Shown: positions 1 to 10,908 of the stretch, one piece after another
Layout of the letters: every line of letters starts with the position of its first letter
Position numbering within the stretch: position 1 is the stretch's first letter
DNA from: Otatea glauca
Lineage: Eukaryota > Streptophyta > Magnoliopsida > Poales > Poaceae
Reading direction: 5' to 3'
NCBI GenBank assembly: GCA_036346275.1
Contig: CM070727.1
Span: 9,477,760-9,541,759 of the forward strand
DNA length: 64,000 nt
Notes under the pieces: model-generated
What the model was told of the DNA's origin: nothing
The model's input: the letters and a program-made list of their open reading frames with translations, nothing else
The model's database searches: none
Translations under genes and position numbers: made by a program

Positions 1-1
1 A

Positions 2-478
2 GACAGCGCCGGCGGCAACATCGCGCACAACCTCGCATTGCGCGCTGGGGAGGAAGGCCTGGACGGCGGCGCAAGAATCAAGGGTGTGGCGCTGCTTGAT
101 CCGTACTTCCAGGGCAGGAGCCCGGTGGGGGCCGACTCCATGGACCCGGCCTACCTCCAGTCGGCGGCGCGCACCTGGAGCTTCATCTGCGCGGGGAAGT
201 ACCCAATCGACCACCCGTACGCGAACCCGCTCGCACTACCGGCGTCGTCGTGGCAGCGCCTCGGCTGCTCCCGCGTGCTGGTTACCGTGTCGGAGCTGGA
301 CCGCCTGAACCCGTGGCAGCGTGCGTACTACGCCACGCTCCGGAGCAGCGGCTGGCCCGGCTTGGCCGAGCTCTACGAGACCCCCGGCGAGGGCCACGTC
401 TACTTCCTCACCAAGCTCAGCACGCCCCAGGCGCAAGCCGAGATGGCCACCCTCGTCGCCTTCATTAACCGCAACTAG
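2..478 (+). CDS. Carboxylesterase (CXE family, alpha/beta-hydrolase fold-3), 3' part only
   Basis: This is the C-terminal ~158 residues of a plant CXE-type esterase, related to GID1 and tuliposide-converting enzymes, which hydrolyses ester bonds of small substrates. The frame is already open at base 2, so the gene begins outside the window. At the left edge it reads DSAGGN, the nucleophile elbow of the family's GDSAGGN motif, with the catalytic Ser. The acid residue is likely the Asp in SELDRLNPW and the His lies in EGHVYF, in the usual order and spacing, followed by a normal C-terminus ending FINRN and a TAG stop. All three catalytic residues are present, so the visible part looks functional. 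The codon choice is strongly GC-rich, typical of many intronless grass CXE genes. Carboxylesterase fragments at 8.2-9.2 kb are probable relics of tandem paralogues. Family assignment is firm; the substrate is not predictable. Confidence 0.9.
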   Translation, partial: DSAGGNIAHNLALRAGEEGLDGGARIKGVALLDPYFQGRSPVGADSMDPAYLQSAARTWSFICAGKYPIDHPYANPLALPASSWQRLGCSRVLVTVSELDRLNPWQRAYYATLRSSGWPGLAELYETPGEGHVYFLTKLSTPQAQAEMATLVAFINRN

Positions 479-1049
479 CAGTTAATAGCTGCGCGCTGCG
501 GCAACCAGTAATTGCGGCACCACTACTACTAGTCTACGACAACATACTACTACAGTACTACTACTATTATAAGTAACTAGCGAGGAAGGAGGAGGTGATT
601 ACTTTTTTGTTTTACCCTTCTTTTGAGTCGATTCCTTTGTCACTACGATCTAGAGAACGTATACGTTGATCGGTTCCTCCCCAGCAACCGGCCGGACGGA
701 GATGGGGACCGTGTTCGGTCGACCGATCGCTCGCGTTCTGAGTATTAACTGCAGCCTACAGCTAGCGTGCAGTGGAAACGCAGTTGTTGGTCGCTGCGAG
801 TAGTTACTAGTAGTCACAGTACCATACTATAACGTCGTCCTGTTATTACCTACGGATTGCAATGTGTAATTCTTTTTTGTACTACTACTGCTACGGTGGT
901 GAACTGGTGATCAACGAATGGTGATTTGTCGGAGTGGATTTCTCTGTGGCAGCAGCAGTAGCATCGTGCATGTGCCGGCCGGTTCGGCGCCGGCGCAGAA
1001 TGTGTCATACTCATCTCTATTTTCTTTTTGAGTAAATTTCCGAAAAATA
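479..1049. other. 3' flank of the carboxylesterase gene
   Basis: No coding potential is seen. The stretch follows directly on the CXE stop codon and contains TA/CTA-rich simple sequence near 525-575; it probably includes the 3' UTR. No convincing single polyadenylation signal could be chosen. Confidence 0.5.
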
Positions 1050-1410
1050 AAGTATTTATGTAAAAACTATTATAAAATTATTGATTTTAGTTTATATTTC
1101 ACAAAACTATAAATTTTTTAAAAAATTGTGTCACAAAATTATAGATTTTAAAATTGACTGTTCCTTACAACGATCTAACAATGTAGATCCACATGGCAAC
1201 CTCACTCATCCTTATTTCCCATTTTACTTGCGAATAAGGGCTGTGAGGTTGTTATATGGATCTACATTATCAGATCCGTTATCAGAAACAATCAATTCTA
1301 AAACTTGTACTTTTGTGATAGAAATTATACTAAAATCTGTAGTCTCGTCAAATAAAAGTAAAATATGTAGTTTTAAGATGGTTTATATAAAAAAAACCAC
1401 AATTCTGTCA
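1050..1410. mobile_element. Foldback MITE (long imperfect inverted repeat)
   Basis: The two halves are inverted copies of each other around a centre near 1,220. The best part of the arms is ATGTAGATCCACATGGCAAC at about 1,181 and its inverted counterpart GTTGTTATATGGATCTACAT near 1,250. Similarity extends outward through AAAATTGACTGTT and its counterpart for more than 100 bp per arm. There is no coding capacity; the long frame across it is a chance opening. Length and structure fit a non-autonomous DNA transposon. The superfamily and exact ends are not established, because I could not identify a clear target duplication. Confidence 0.55.
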
Positions 1411-1802
1411 AATTTATTCTTCTTCGGGGCGAATGTGTGTTTCCCGCCTTCGGGGTGCTCGGTTGCATCGATTTGCTCCGCCTCGGCCCGGGATTGTACT
1501 CGCGTAGTCGCGTGTTCGGACGGTGCAGAGTCCAAGGCTGCACGCACTGCCGCGGCAACCATAGTTTTTGGACCACCGAAGACGAAGAGGCGTCGTTCCT
1601 GCATTATGGAGTTTGCTTGCACAGCAACGGCAAACTCGCAGTCCGAAGACAGGATGGAATGCAAAGCCATCATGGTGTGTTTGTGGCGCAGGACACCTTT
1701 CGATTCTGCAACGCACGCACGCAGCTAGCCTGTCAAAATGTTCACTCACATGGGGTGTTTTAATTAGCTGCACATTTCGGCACTTTAGAGCTTGCACGAA
1801 TA

Positions 1803-2024
1803 TCCATCCGACCGTGCTTTCGTCGGGCGGCGGAGCCACCTCCCGGCGACCCTGGGTGGCTGCCCGGGCTCGTCTGTGGAGGAGGTCGAACTATGCTACA
1901 GGGCACTGCCGCTGCGGTGGCGGTGACGTACAGCTACAAGGGCGGCGGCGGTTTTCACACCTGCGCCTGCTGCAATGAGAACGGTCTTGTCCGGTGCCCT
2001 GACTGCTGCTTCCCCGCCGCCTGA
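1803..2024 (+). pseudogene. Remnant of glutaredoxin-family (GRXCR-like) protein C-terminus
   Basis: The frame ends TCACCNENGLVRCPDCC followed by a few residues and TGA at 2,022-2,024. The pattern CxxCNENGLxRCPxCC is the C-terminal zinc-type motif of plant glutaredoxin-domain proteins of the At3g57070/At5g39865 kind. In those proteins two further CxxC pairs lie just upstream; here the corresponding stretch (LPGLVCGGGR, then an alanine/valine-rich run) keeps only one Cys, and no glutaredoxin domain is found upstream. I read this as a decayed or captured 3' gene fragment rather than a gene. An alternative is a short last exon of a gene whose remainder was lost. Confidence 0.45.
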
Positions 2025-5000
2025 TCCAGATCCAAGATCCAGTTGGTTGTGGTTCCCCTCCAATAACTCAGCTCTTTACCAGTAGTACTAGTTCTTCTCA
2101 TCAAACTTAGGAGATCATCCGTGTCCTGTCTATTACCATAGATATTAGTTATTAGTGAGGTGGTCTTAAGTCAGTTCTAGATCTGGGTCAGGAGTTTGAT
2201 TTATCTTTCATCCAACCTTGGATTAAAACTTCCTAGAAGAGTTGTCTTTTATTTCTCATCTTAATTAATATATATATATTGGAGCCAGATCACAGTTCAT
2301 ACCTCCGGTTCTCGTCTCTGTACGTACATTTCAAGTCTTATCAATTCTTTAGGCATGGGCTCCCTGCCTACCCTTGCATTTTGGCCGGTCATCTCGTCGC
2401 CATTGCTTCCTGTGCTCCGGCCGGCCATTCCTCTCCTATGATTGCTCTTATCGTTTTAGCCGTGAGGACGATGCCGGCGAACCGGGAGGCGCTGTACCGC
2501 GGCATGCTCAGGGGTGGTCTGCTCCTACTAGCGCTTAGCTAACAACCCCTTAATCCGCCATTAATCCTTAATCCGTAGCTTGCTCTTTGCTTTGTTGTCA
2601 ATTAACGGCGTCCCTAATTGGGAAGTTTTGTAATTAGTCGGCTGCCTCGGCACATATAAGCGGACCCATCCCATCCCATCCCATCCCATCCCGTACGCCC
2701 GCACATGGAGCCGTGTGAGGCCGGTGGGATCATTGCTAGTCCTCCCTCTAATGTACGATTAGCTGCTATTGAAGAACAGGGAGAGAGGTTGAAAGATCTA
2801 TGTAGCTTTAGAAATAAGGTGAAGTTGTTCATCTGATTTGTGAATTGAGTTGAGCATCATTTGATCGTCCAGTTGGCTTGGCAGTTAAAGCCTAAGGGCT
2901 AACAACCTAGCTCATTTACGGAGTTTATGTATCTAGCCCATTTACAGTTACTTGTAAGAAGTATCAAATGATGCCATCAATTGGCTTCTTGCCATCCAGA
3001 CAGACACGCACTAGGTGACAAGGTTTAGGTCAAGCTTGCAGGGCACGCAGCGAGGGTTTTTAGGCTCGTGTGTTCAGGCACACGATGAGGCAATCAGGTG
3101 CTTAGGGCGACGGGTAGACAGTGCACATAGTTGGGGGTCTTAGACGGTCAAGACGTAGCGTGACTGTGTTTGCCGGACAAATACTCGCCACAATTAAACT
3201 TATTTAGGCTCTAAAAAATTCTTAGCTTCGCCCCTGACCTCGGCAGAAATACGCAACTCCGGACAGCAAAGCTGCCGCCTTCGCTGATGGCCGTGAAAAA
3301 TTAGCGGCTCGGCGCCACACTTTCCCCTCGTTAATTGCTCGGCATGTACTCCGGTGACTACGGCGGGGAACGGGCTTCCGCCGTTCCGCGCCTCCCACTT
3401 TCCGTCAATCTGTTCCCCGTTCTGCCGACTGGACATGGACTTTTGTCTGGTCCGAATCTAAAAGCTGCGAGCCGTGCAGTGTGCAGGAGCAGGACGACGT
3501 GTGGCCAGTGGTGGTGTCCACGGCCACTGGTACGGCCGCGCCTGCAATCTGGCGCTCTCGCTGCCAGGACTGGTGAAGTGATCGCAAAGCAACGATCGGA
3601 GCCGGACGCGGCACAGCTTTTATTTGCGGGGGAGCGAGCAGGCCGAAACGCGGTCACATGGCGTGTCCAGTAGGCCCACTCGGTGTGCCTCGGCGCGCAT
3701 GTGAGCGTCTTTTTCTTGGTTTTTTCATCCCTTTTTCAATGTTTTCATGGCCTCGCACGCACAGTTGGTTGTTTATTGGCATCCTATTCCTGCCTTTACG
3801 GGGAAACATTGGTGACTAGGCCAGGAATGGCACGCCTTCTCCCGTAACATATTTTGGTGGGGCATTAGCGATTCTTAAGCTAAGGGACTGTCCGTTATAG
3901 GCCTGTAGCATGTACCTTCACAAGCACTCTTGACTTTTAAAGTTTAACAACAAGCTAGCTTACATTTACACTAGTATATAATATATATTGACCCTATCGT
4001 GTATGGCACGTATATAGCAAGATAAAAGAAAGGGACGGTATTTGGAAAGCAGGAAAGTGTAGTCACAGGAGAATACGGGCGGTGGTCCTCCCTCACGGAC
4101 CCCGTGGGGACCTGTCAAAATTTCAAAATATACTATTTTTTGCTTATATATTATAATCTTTAGATATGAGGGATTAAATTTCAAGGTGTACTATGATGGG
4201 AATGTTTCATACTTCTCGTGTCAAAAGATCAGATGCCTTCTTTTGTCATATGGCTGATGAGGTAGGGTAAGTTGCCACTTTTCTTGTGGATGGCACACAC
4301 AGGCAAACCAAGTGTAGTGGCTCACATGGCCGTAGCTAACGGATGGGCTCCGTTGGGTTCAAGCCCATATTCTGGCCGTCAGGCTCTAAATATCCTCTTT
4401 AGTACTCGTGCTTAATTTTTAGCATAACGACAGCGAATGCATACATGCCTGGAAGCGACTGGAGGAAGAAGAAGCATTGCTGGTGGACAGATGCTTTATT
4501 GGGCCATGTGGTTTGGTGGGCTATTGCTTGTTGAAGATCTAATTTGGCAATTGGTAACTTCACTTGCTGCCTACAAAACTAGACACGAACCCTAGACGCA
4601 CGCAGATACCATAAAATCGAGAGCACTTGATACACGTCGCGGGGAGTCAGCGATTGCAAGGGCACAACTAAGGTGTCGTGTGGATGCTAGGGAGCCAGCT
4701 AAGGCATGAGTGTGCGGTGACGGCTAGGGTTGGCATGGTTTTGCCGAATAAAAAAGCCATGCCAAAAAAATCGCACAGAACTGATCAACTCGGTTTGATC
4801 GGTTTATGGCATTTAATACAGTATCTCAAAAATCTAATTTCCGGGATACGGTTTTTCGGTAAAAACCGTGAGTAAACCGAAATACCGAAATAAAAAATAC
4901 ATGTATAATTAGATAAAGTAATGATCAAATATGTATAAAGCACGGTTTTACATAGAAATAATATCACTAGATTTGTCAAAGATGTATAATAATTTTTACT

Positions 5001-5217
5001 AACGTATAATTAGATAAAGTAATAGTCACATGTTTGTATTAGAAACCGTATCGATCTCCAAAATGACAAGTAAAAAGAACGATTCATGTTAGTTCGGTAA
5101 ATATGGTATTTACCGATACTGAACCGAAATATACGGTATTTACCGATATCAAACCGAAGTTCTTTTTTGGTACATTTGGTATCACATTTCAATTACCAAA
5201 CTAGCGTTCGGTCAATT
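2025..5217. other. Non-coding spacer with simple repeats
   Basis: No supported gene is seen. It contains a CCCAT(n) microsatellite at about 2,666-2,693 and, from 4,727 to 5,200, an AT-rich stretch with repeated ACCGAAAT/GGTATTTACCGATA motifs and a doubled GTATAATTAGATAAAGTAAT (about 4,900 and 5,004). That looks like decayed DNA-transposon sequence. Open frames in 3.2-3.7 kb show no recognisable protein. Confidence 0.4.
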
Positions 5218-5606
5218 TCGTCGAGATTTCAATCTTTTAGACTGAGATGATCACAAATTTGACCAATTTTTAAGTTTTTTGCACCAGATTTTGCAACAAT
5301 TTTTTTTGTGGTGAATTTTAATGCCTTCTATGAGGAATACGTATTAAAATTTTGCAAAAAAAATACATATACAAATTATGTAACCCTAAACCCTAACTTG
5401 GATTTTAGGATTTTTTTGGCAAGATTTTGGTGCATTTCAGCGAGATTTTGAGTTTTTTTTAGCGAGATGATCTCAAATTCGACCGATTTTCATGTTTGTA
5501 GGACTAGATTTAGCACCAATTTTTTTGTGGCGAAATGTAATGCCTTTTATGAGGAATACATGTCAAAATTCTGCAAAAAAAAACACATATACAAACATGT
5601 GAGAAT
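5218..5606. repeat. Tandem duplication of a ~165-bp AT-rich unit
   Basis: Two diverged copies lie at about 5,218-5,386 and 5,440-5,606. Shared blocks in the same order include GAGATGATC, the ACCAATTTTT/ACCGATTTTC region, TTTTTTTGTGG, AATGCCTT, ATGAGGAATAC and the final ACATATACAAA. Nothing in it looks coding. Confidence 0.6.
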
Positions 5607-6052
5607 TGTGTTGGAAATTGTATCTTGTTTGAGAATGCATTAAGCGTCTAGGCAATAGCTTTTTTTCTATCCGGACTAAACTAAAAGTTGTACCCATTTA
5701 ATGGATGGCATAGATTAGTTTGATTCTCACTGTATACGTATGCTACCTTTTTCTAGTTTGATTCATATCCATATATACATTGGTTCGATCAATCTACAAT
5801 TTGCATAGTCAAGATATCTTCTTTTTTCGATTAATCTGGAAATTTCTAGTAAAATTCAGTCATTATAAGATATAAACTCAGTGCATTTTTTGTTAGATAT
5901 ATTGGTTTGCCGTCATATCTACTTAAGGCAGCTATTGAGCACTATTTATGTTTGTTCACAGCATGGTTAGGAAACTATATAAGATATTTCTTTCTCACGT
6001 TTTGTTTTGTTTGCTTAGTGAAAAGCTTTGTCCCAGTGATTGCAAATTGCAC

Positions 6053-7161
6053 AGATAAAATAGAGCTTACAAACAAGATATACACTATGGAAAAGCTGTT
6101 GGATACTAAACAAAAATTTGAGGTCGAGAAAGAACAATTGAAGGGAAAGTTCGATGTAATAGAGCAGAACAAAAGTGAAGAAGATTCTGAGTTAATAAAA
6201 AAGATTGATGAGATGAAACAAAAAACTAAAAGATATAGATGACAAATCGCAAGATTTTGAATCTCTTAATAAGGTACTCATCATTAAGGAGCGCGGGGTG
6301 AATGTAGAGCTGAAAGAAGCCAAAGCTGAGCTTATAGATATAATATAAAGGTTTCTAGTATTTAATTCGACGTGGTTACTGATAATATACCAAGACACTC
6401 TTTTGACAACAATATGATCGCTTTTGTAGAGATTAAGAGAAATAACTGAAAGTCAATTAGTTATTGGTGTCAAACAAATGGACCAATTTGGTCAAGAGGT
6501 GTTTGTCAAGACTTGCGAACTGAAAGTTACAAGGGGTGACTTGAAAAAAGGAGTAGCACTTATGTGCATGAAATCGCAAAATGAGATTAGAAAATCAGAA
6601 TGGCATCCTTTCAAACTTACTACTGTTGATGGAAAGGCAAATGTAACTATTTTAATCATGTCGATTGATATTGTTTCTAGATACTTCTCCTTTATAGTTG
6701 TTAGTATCCTTTCAATCCATTAAATGTTTGTAAGTGGTGTATATAGTCTAAAGCCTTCAATTATTTTATTTTCACTTGTCATTGTTACTTTACAAAGTTA
6801 TGTTCTTGTACCAATGAATAGTTGTTTAAACTAGATGTCTCTGAAATATAGCTGGCCTTATTGTTAATACATGCAACCTTGTTTCACAGCTAATATTTAC
6901 AACCTATAGTGTACTTATATACACACAATGATGCAGGAAATTTTAATAGAGGATGATGAGAAACTTTGAGCTTTGAAGGAAGAATTGGGGAATGCGGCAT
7001 ACAATGCTATCACATAGGCCTTCTTTGAGTGCAAGGAGTACAATCCGTGTCAGAAGTACCCTGTGCTGGAGTTGTGGAACTTCAGGGAGAACCGAAAAGC
7101 CATTGTTGCGAAAGCTGTGACACATATGATGGCAAACATAGAAAATGATACGAGCACTTGA
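6053..7161 (+). pseudogene. XH-domain (FDM/IDN2-type) gene fragment, broken
   Basis: FDM/IDN2 proteins act in RNA-directed DNA methylation, where the C-terminal XH domain mediates dimer formation after a long coiled coil. Visible here: a coiled-coil piece (6,053-6,345, MEKLLDTKQKFEVEKEQLKG...) with one frameshift near 6,220; the XH start (GVKQMDQFGQEVF, 6,468 on) running to KSEWHPFKLTTVDGKAN; an apparent retained intron (about 6,645-6,936, ending ATGCAG); and the XH end (EILIEDDEKL, LKEELGNAAYNAIT, YPVLELWNFRENRKA) to TGA at 7,161. In-frame stops interrupt it after EDDEKL and after AYNAIT. Intron retention indicates DNA-level duplication rather than retrocopying. No upstream XS or zinc-finger part is present. 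A second copy lies at 10,468-10,908. Confidence 0.85.
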
Positions 7162-7407
7162 ACATAATTTCCTGCCGTTCCATTATCCTTGTGGGTACAC
7201 TGTACAACCAACTTTTTTGAACTTACTCTTTATTACACAGTTTACATGATTTGATGAGAGTTATGCAACTTTATTTTGGACCTCCTCTATAGTATATTAT
7301 TCAAGTTCAATGCGAATGAACGGATGTTTTAGATATCCTGAACCATGTAGTATATGTTTTTGAAGGTTAACTTCTATATATAGTACTAGCTCTTGTATTT
7401 TAGGTAG

Positions 7408-7552
7408 GTGGAGTACAAGGTGACCATAAAGCATGCTTCAAAAAGTAATCTACAACCTTTGATAGTTCTTGGCTGGTAGGTATAGGGAACTGCCATATGA
7501 CACTATTCAAGCTCTAGACATTGCTCTTGGGGAATACCCAATAGCAAAGTAA
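7408..7552 (+). pseudogene. ARGONAUTE N-domain gene fragment, frameshifted
   Basis: Two adjacent reading-frame segments match the end of the ARGONAUTE N domain. The first reads VEYKVTIKHASKSNLQPL, corresponding to the family's Y-K-V-x-I-K-x-A-S pattern. After a one-base frame change the second reads FLAGRYRELPYDTIQALDIA, then LGEYPIAK, corresponding to the FLxGRQ...P.D.IQALD..LRE.P segment. The frame ends at TAA. Only about 48 residues remain; no PAZ or PIWI sequence is seen nearby. It lies about 250 bp downstream of the XH-domain fragment in the same orientation, so two RNA-silencing gene families are represented side by side. It is clearly non-functional as a protein. The similarity is recognised by eye and should be confirmed by search. 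Confidence 0.75.
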
Positions 7553-8219
7553 TCATTGATGACCAAGTTGATTCCAATATTACTGCCCTCCTCCTTGAGC
7601 CCTTCACCGCCTCCTCCCCTGAGCCTGTCGCCGCCTCCTCCCTGAGCACTAAGGTCTGCTTGTCTTGATATGTCAAATAATGTTGTTTCTCAATGTATGC
7701 TTGTTAATCTTTGTGCTTTCATGATATCTTTTCAATGTATTATCACCTAAAAATATCCTTTGTTTATGGATATGCATATGACTAAAGTAAACTTCCTAAG
7801 TCATAAATATTTCATAGGTGTGCTAAATTATCTTTAATATTTGCTTATCTTAAATCGAATTAGTGAATAGTATCTTGCTTGTTTGAACCAAAATATTGTC
7901 ATAGAAATATTAAATTGCACAAATGATAGACTACTCTACTTTATGAAAGTTTTATCGTAAGAAAGACATGCATCAGGTTCAACTTGTTTTGACAACCTAC
8001 TACAATATTCCAAAGAAAATTGTATCATATCAATGGAATGATTTACATGCATAGTAGAAAGGTAAGTACCTCCTTGTATATGTGAGAACAAATGTTGATG
8101 GATTCCAAGACAAAATACAATTTTATCCACAGTTCGTCCTAAAAGTTGTCATGACCAACACATATACGATGATTTAATCAACTCTATATTTGATGAAATA
8201 GAGAACTATCAAAATAATC
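7553..8219. other. Non-coding stretch
   Basis: A CT-rich patch lies at about 7,585-7,650 (repeated CCTCCTCC, GAGCC). The rest is AT-rich. No gene or structured repeat was recognised. Confidence 0.4.
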
Positions 8220-8362
8220 CTGTTCCTGCACAACACCAGACATGACGACGTCACTGGCCTCTTCATCGCCGGCACCAGCAGTGGTGGCAACATAGCACAC
8301 GACGTGGTGATGAAGACTAGGAAGGAAGGGCTCTGTGGAGGCGAGCAAATCGAAGGGGAGGG
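8220..8362 (+). pseudogene. Carboxylesterase fragment (nucleophile-elbow region)
   Basis: The frame reads DDVTGLFIAGTSSGGNIAHD, then VVMKTRKEGLCGGEQIEG. It aligns with the left edge of the CXE gene at base 2 (DSAGGNIAHN, GLDGGARIKG). The family motif GDSAGGN has become GTSSGGN, so the conserved Asp before the nucleophilic Ser is lost. Similarity stops after about 47 residues. It is a relic of a tandem paralogue; opposite-strand CXE pieces follow at 8.47-9.2 kb. Confidence 0.8.
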
Positions 8363-8470
8363 ACAACAGATTACTTCTTATTAGTCAAGCGGGTTTCGTC
8401 TGAAATTCTAAGATTTCACTAAAATTTTAGATTTCACCTACTTCCGAGATGTAAACCGAAAACGAAATTT

Positions 8471-8579
8471 CAAAACTTGCCACCGCCGCGTAGTACGCAC
8501 GGTTCCTCATGGCCAGCACGTCCTTCTGCACCACGCACACAAGAATCCTCTCGCACACGAGCTTCTCCAGCGAGACTGA
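8471..8579 (-). pseudogene. Carboxylesterase fragment, antisense (C-terminal part)
   Basis: On the minus strand the frame reads SLEKLVCERILVCVVQKDVL, then AMRNRAYYAAVA. It matches the CXE region around the catalytic acid (compare CSRVLVTVSELD...QRAYYATLR in the gene at the left edge). It is the downstream half of an antisense CXE relic whose upstream half is at 9,047-9,196; the two are separated by an insertion flanked by a 15-bp inverted repeat. Confidence 0.75.
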
Positions 8580-9052
8580 TTCACTGTACTAACATCTCAG
8601 CCGTTTTTTTTCCAAGACTAACTCCAGTTTGGAAAAAAATTCAAAAATAATCCCCTTCCTCACCATGAAAAACTCATTAAGTGACACGTATCATCTGCCG
8701 CGATCTAGTAGCACAGAAAACGCTTGCCAATGCGAGAGTGCGAAACTAGATCAGACCCGCTAAGACACCATATATAAGTACTGCAGGCACCGTGGAAGGT
8801 TGCTTCTACGCACACGCACTGCAGAAGCACACCGTGCAAGCATTCGCATGCACCGTGTAAGCATTCGCATGCAAAACAGCACGCTGTGCAACATGCAAAA
8901 CTGTTCCCAGCGAAAAGCGCTCGCCCGCACGTAGCCTACGCTCCTGCCGTGCGCAGAACGTCATTGCCGCGCTTTCCGTGAGCGGAAGTCAATCCCGCCC
9001 TGTTGTCATGCTTCCGCGCTACAGGATCACAGCATACTACAGTGAATCAGTC
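8574..9052. mobile_element. Insertion with 15-bp perfect terminal inverted repeats
   Basis: GACTGATTCACTGTA at 8,574-8,588 is repeated in exact inversion (TACAGTGAATCAGTC) at 9,038-9,052. The interval separates two contiguous pieces of an antisense carboxylesterase relic, so it is an insertion. It has no coding potential. It includes a short direct repeat of GCAAGCATTCGCATGC-like sequence near 8,836-8,872. CACTG inside the termini hints at CACTA or hAT affinity, but I found no target duplication. Confidence 0.55.
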
Positions 9053-9196
9053 CCAACGCATCGACGCCAGCGGGTTCATCCTCGGGTTGTCCGCGCAGGC
9101 GGCGTCCTCTGGGCACACGTAGGACCACATCTTCGCGGTGATCGCGGTCGCGCCCTCCGGTTCCCCCTCGATCGCCTCGCTCCCGCTGAACCACGC
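9047..9196 (-). pseudogene. Carboxylesterase fragment, antisense (middle part)
   Basis: The minus-strand frame reads AWFSGSEAIEGEPEGATAIT, then AKMWSYVCPED and DNPRMNPLAS. It corresponds to the CXE segment PYFQGRSPVG...WSFICAG...HPYANPLA. The frame closes at TGA (9,047-9,049) just inside the inserted element. The other end is cut off exactly where the CACTA-like element begins, so this relic is broken at both sides by transposons. Confidence 0.75.
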
Positions 9197-10467
9197 AACT
9201 ACAGAAATATTTATATTTGACTTCTCTTCACATATGATTTTGAAGACGGTTTTCTTTATGAACCGTCAGTCATATCACATACGGTTTGAGTTAAAACTCA
9301 TATGTGAACATATCAAGACGGTTTTAAATATAAACTGTGTGTGAAAAAGTAATATCACAGACGGTTCTAACTAGAAATCGTCGGTGATATAACCTCAGAC
9401 CGCTATATAACCATACCGATAGAGGTTTGTAGCGCCAGATCCATACGTTTCGTCTCCCGCAAACCCTAGGCCCCTAGCAATCCTCCTTCCCAACGACCTC
9501 TTCCCCGATGAACTCCTCCCCGGCGACCTCCGTGAGCACTTGTTTCTCCCCGTCGGCTACCTCCTCCTCCGTGAGCACCTTCCCAGTTGGCTACCTCCTC
9601 CTCCTCCCCGTCGGTGAGTTATGTATGAAATCGATATGCTTGACTAGAGTATTGTGTTTGTGAATGATGTTTAGAAATAATGAAGCTGTAACTAAAGAAT
9701 TGTAGCTTAAATGCTTGACTAGGGAAACCGATATGCTTGACTAGAGAAACCATTTTGACTTTGTGAATTAATGATGTTTGTGAATGATGTTTAGAAAGAA
9801 TGAGGCTGTATTTATTTAGACAGTGGAAACCATAATAATGAAAGCTTATTTTCGCAGTGGAGAGCATCTTATGGCAGTCATATATCATTCTATACGCATT
9901 TCAGTATTTGGGAAAGAGAGATTGATCGTGCTTAATTTCTACAATTTATCTTGTTGGTTCAGTCCTCATCGTAGGTTCTAAGAATTCATCAAGATGAGGT
10001 ATGGATCAAGCATCGTGATCCATCAGCATCAATTTCATGATATAGTGTATATATATAATTAATTACATGGTATAATTCATGTTTAGTTCCTCAAACGCTT
10101 CTGGCTGTTATTTATTTAGACAACAAATATGCAATTCCATCCGTCATAGACTCATACAGTCATACCTATATGGATATGTTCATCTCTTGATCATTTCCTC
10201 TATTCAAGTACTGTACATAGTATTTATCTTCAGTACATAATCATAAGCTAGTTTTGAATCTACCTGATCAATGCAAAGTTGATTATAAATCTATATGATC
10301 TCCCTGATATTTTCTAGTAAGGAATACATATTCTAAGATTGCATGTAAATTAAACCTGATAGAATGTACGTAAGCGAACACACCTACTGTGAGGAGACAA
10401 CTCTATCTTGCATCCTCGTATTGAAGCTGAACACCTAATTCATTATAATATATTTGTGATAAAGACA

Positions 10468-10908
10468 TGGAAAAATTGTTAGAAACTAAACAAAAACTTG
10501 AAGCGCAAATCGAACAACTGAAGGGGAAATATGAGATAACATAAAAGTTTTATGAGATTAAACAAGAACTGAAAGATATAGATGATCGCTTGCAAGATAT
10601 CGAATCCCTTAACACGGCACTCATCAGTAAGGACCGCTGAGCAAATGCAGAGCTGGAAGAAGCTAAAGCTAAGCTTATAGAGATAATATGAAGGTTTCTA
10701 GTACTAAATTCGATGTGGTTACTGCTTTTCTCACAACAACACGATCGCTTTTAATTTATAGGGATCGAGAGATATGACTGAAGATCAATCGGTTATTGGT
10801 GTCAAACAAATCGGCACTGTACCGGAGTTGTGGAACTTTAGAGAGAACCGAGAAGTCTCTATTGAGGAAGCTATGGCACTTATGATAGAAGATATGAAAA
10901 AACTATAA
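10468..10908 (+). pseudogene. Second XH-domain (FDM/IDN2-type) fragment, captured and internally deleted
   Basis: The coiled-coil part reads MEKLLETKQKLEAQIEQLKG and, further on, KQELKDIDDRLQDIESLN; it is clearly the same gene family as the fragment at 6,053-7,161. After an intron-like gap comes MTEDQSVIGVKQIGT, which jumps directly to VPELWNFRENREVSIEEAMA and stops at TAA (10,906-10,908). The middle of the XH domain and the intron before its last part are deleted. In-frame stops follow KYEIT and SKDR. It lies within the CACTA-like element, so it is best read as a gene piece carried by that transposon. Confidence 0.8.

Noticed and set aside
1081..1728. A 215-codon open frame
   Set aside because: It starts at TTG, crosses a foldback MITE and has no recognisable protein similarity; AT-rich chance opening.
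4727..5200. A hAT element beginning at AGGGTTGGCATGG with ACCGAAA motifs
   Set aside because: No matching right terminus or 8-bp duplication could be found.
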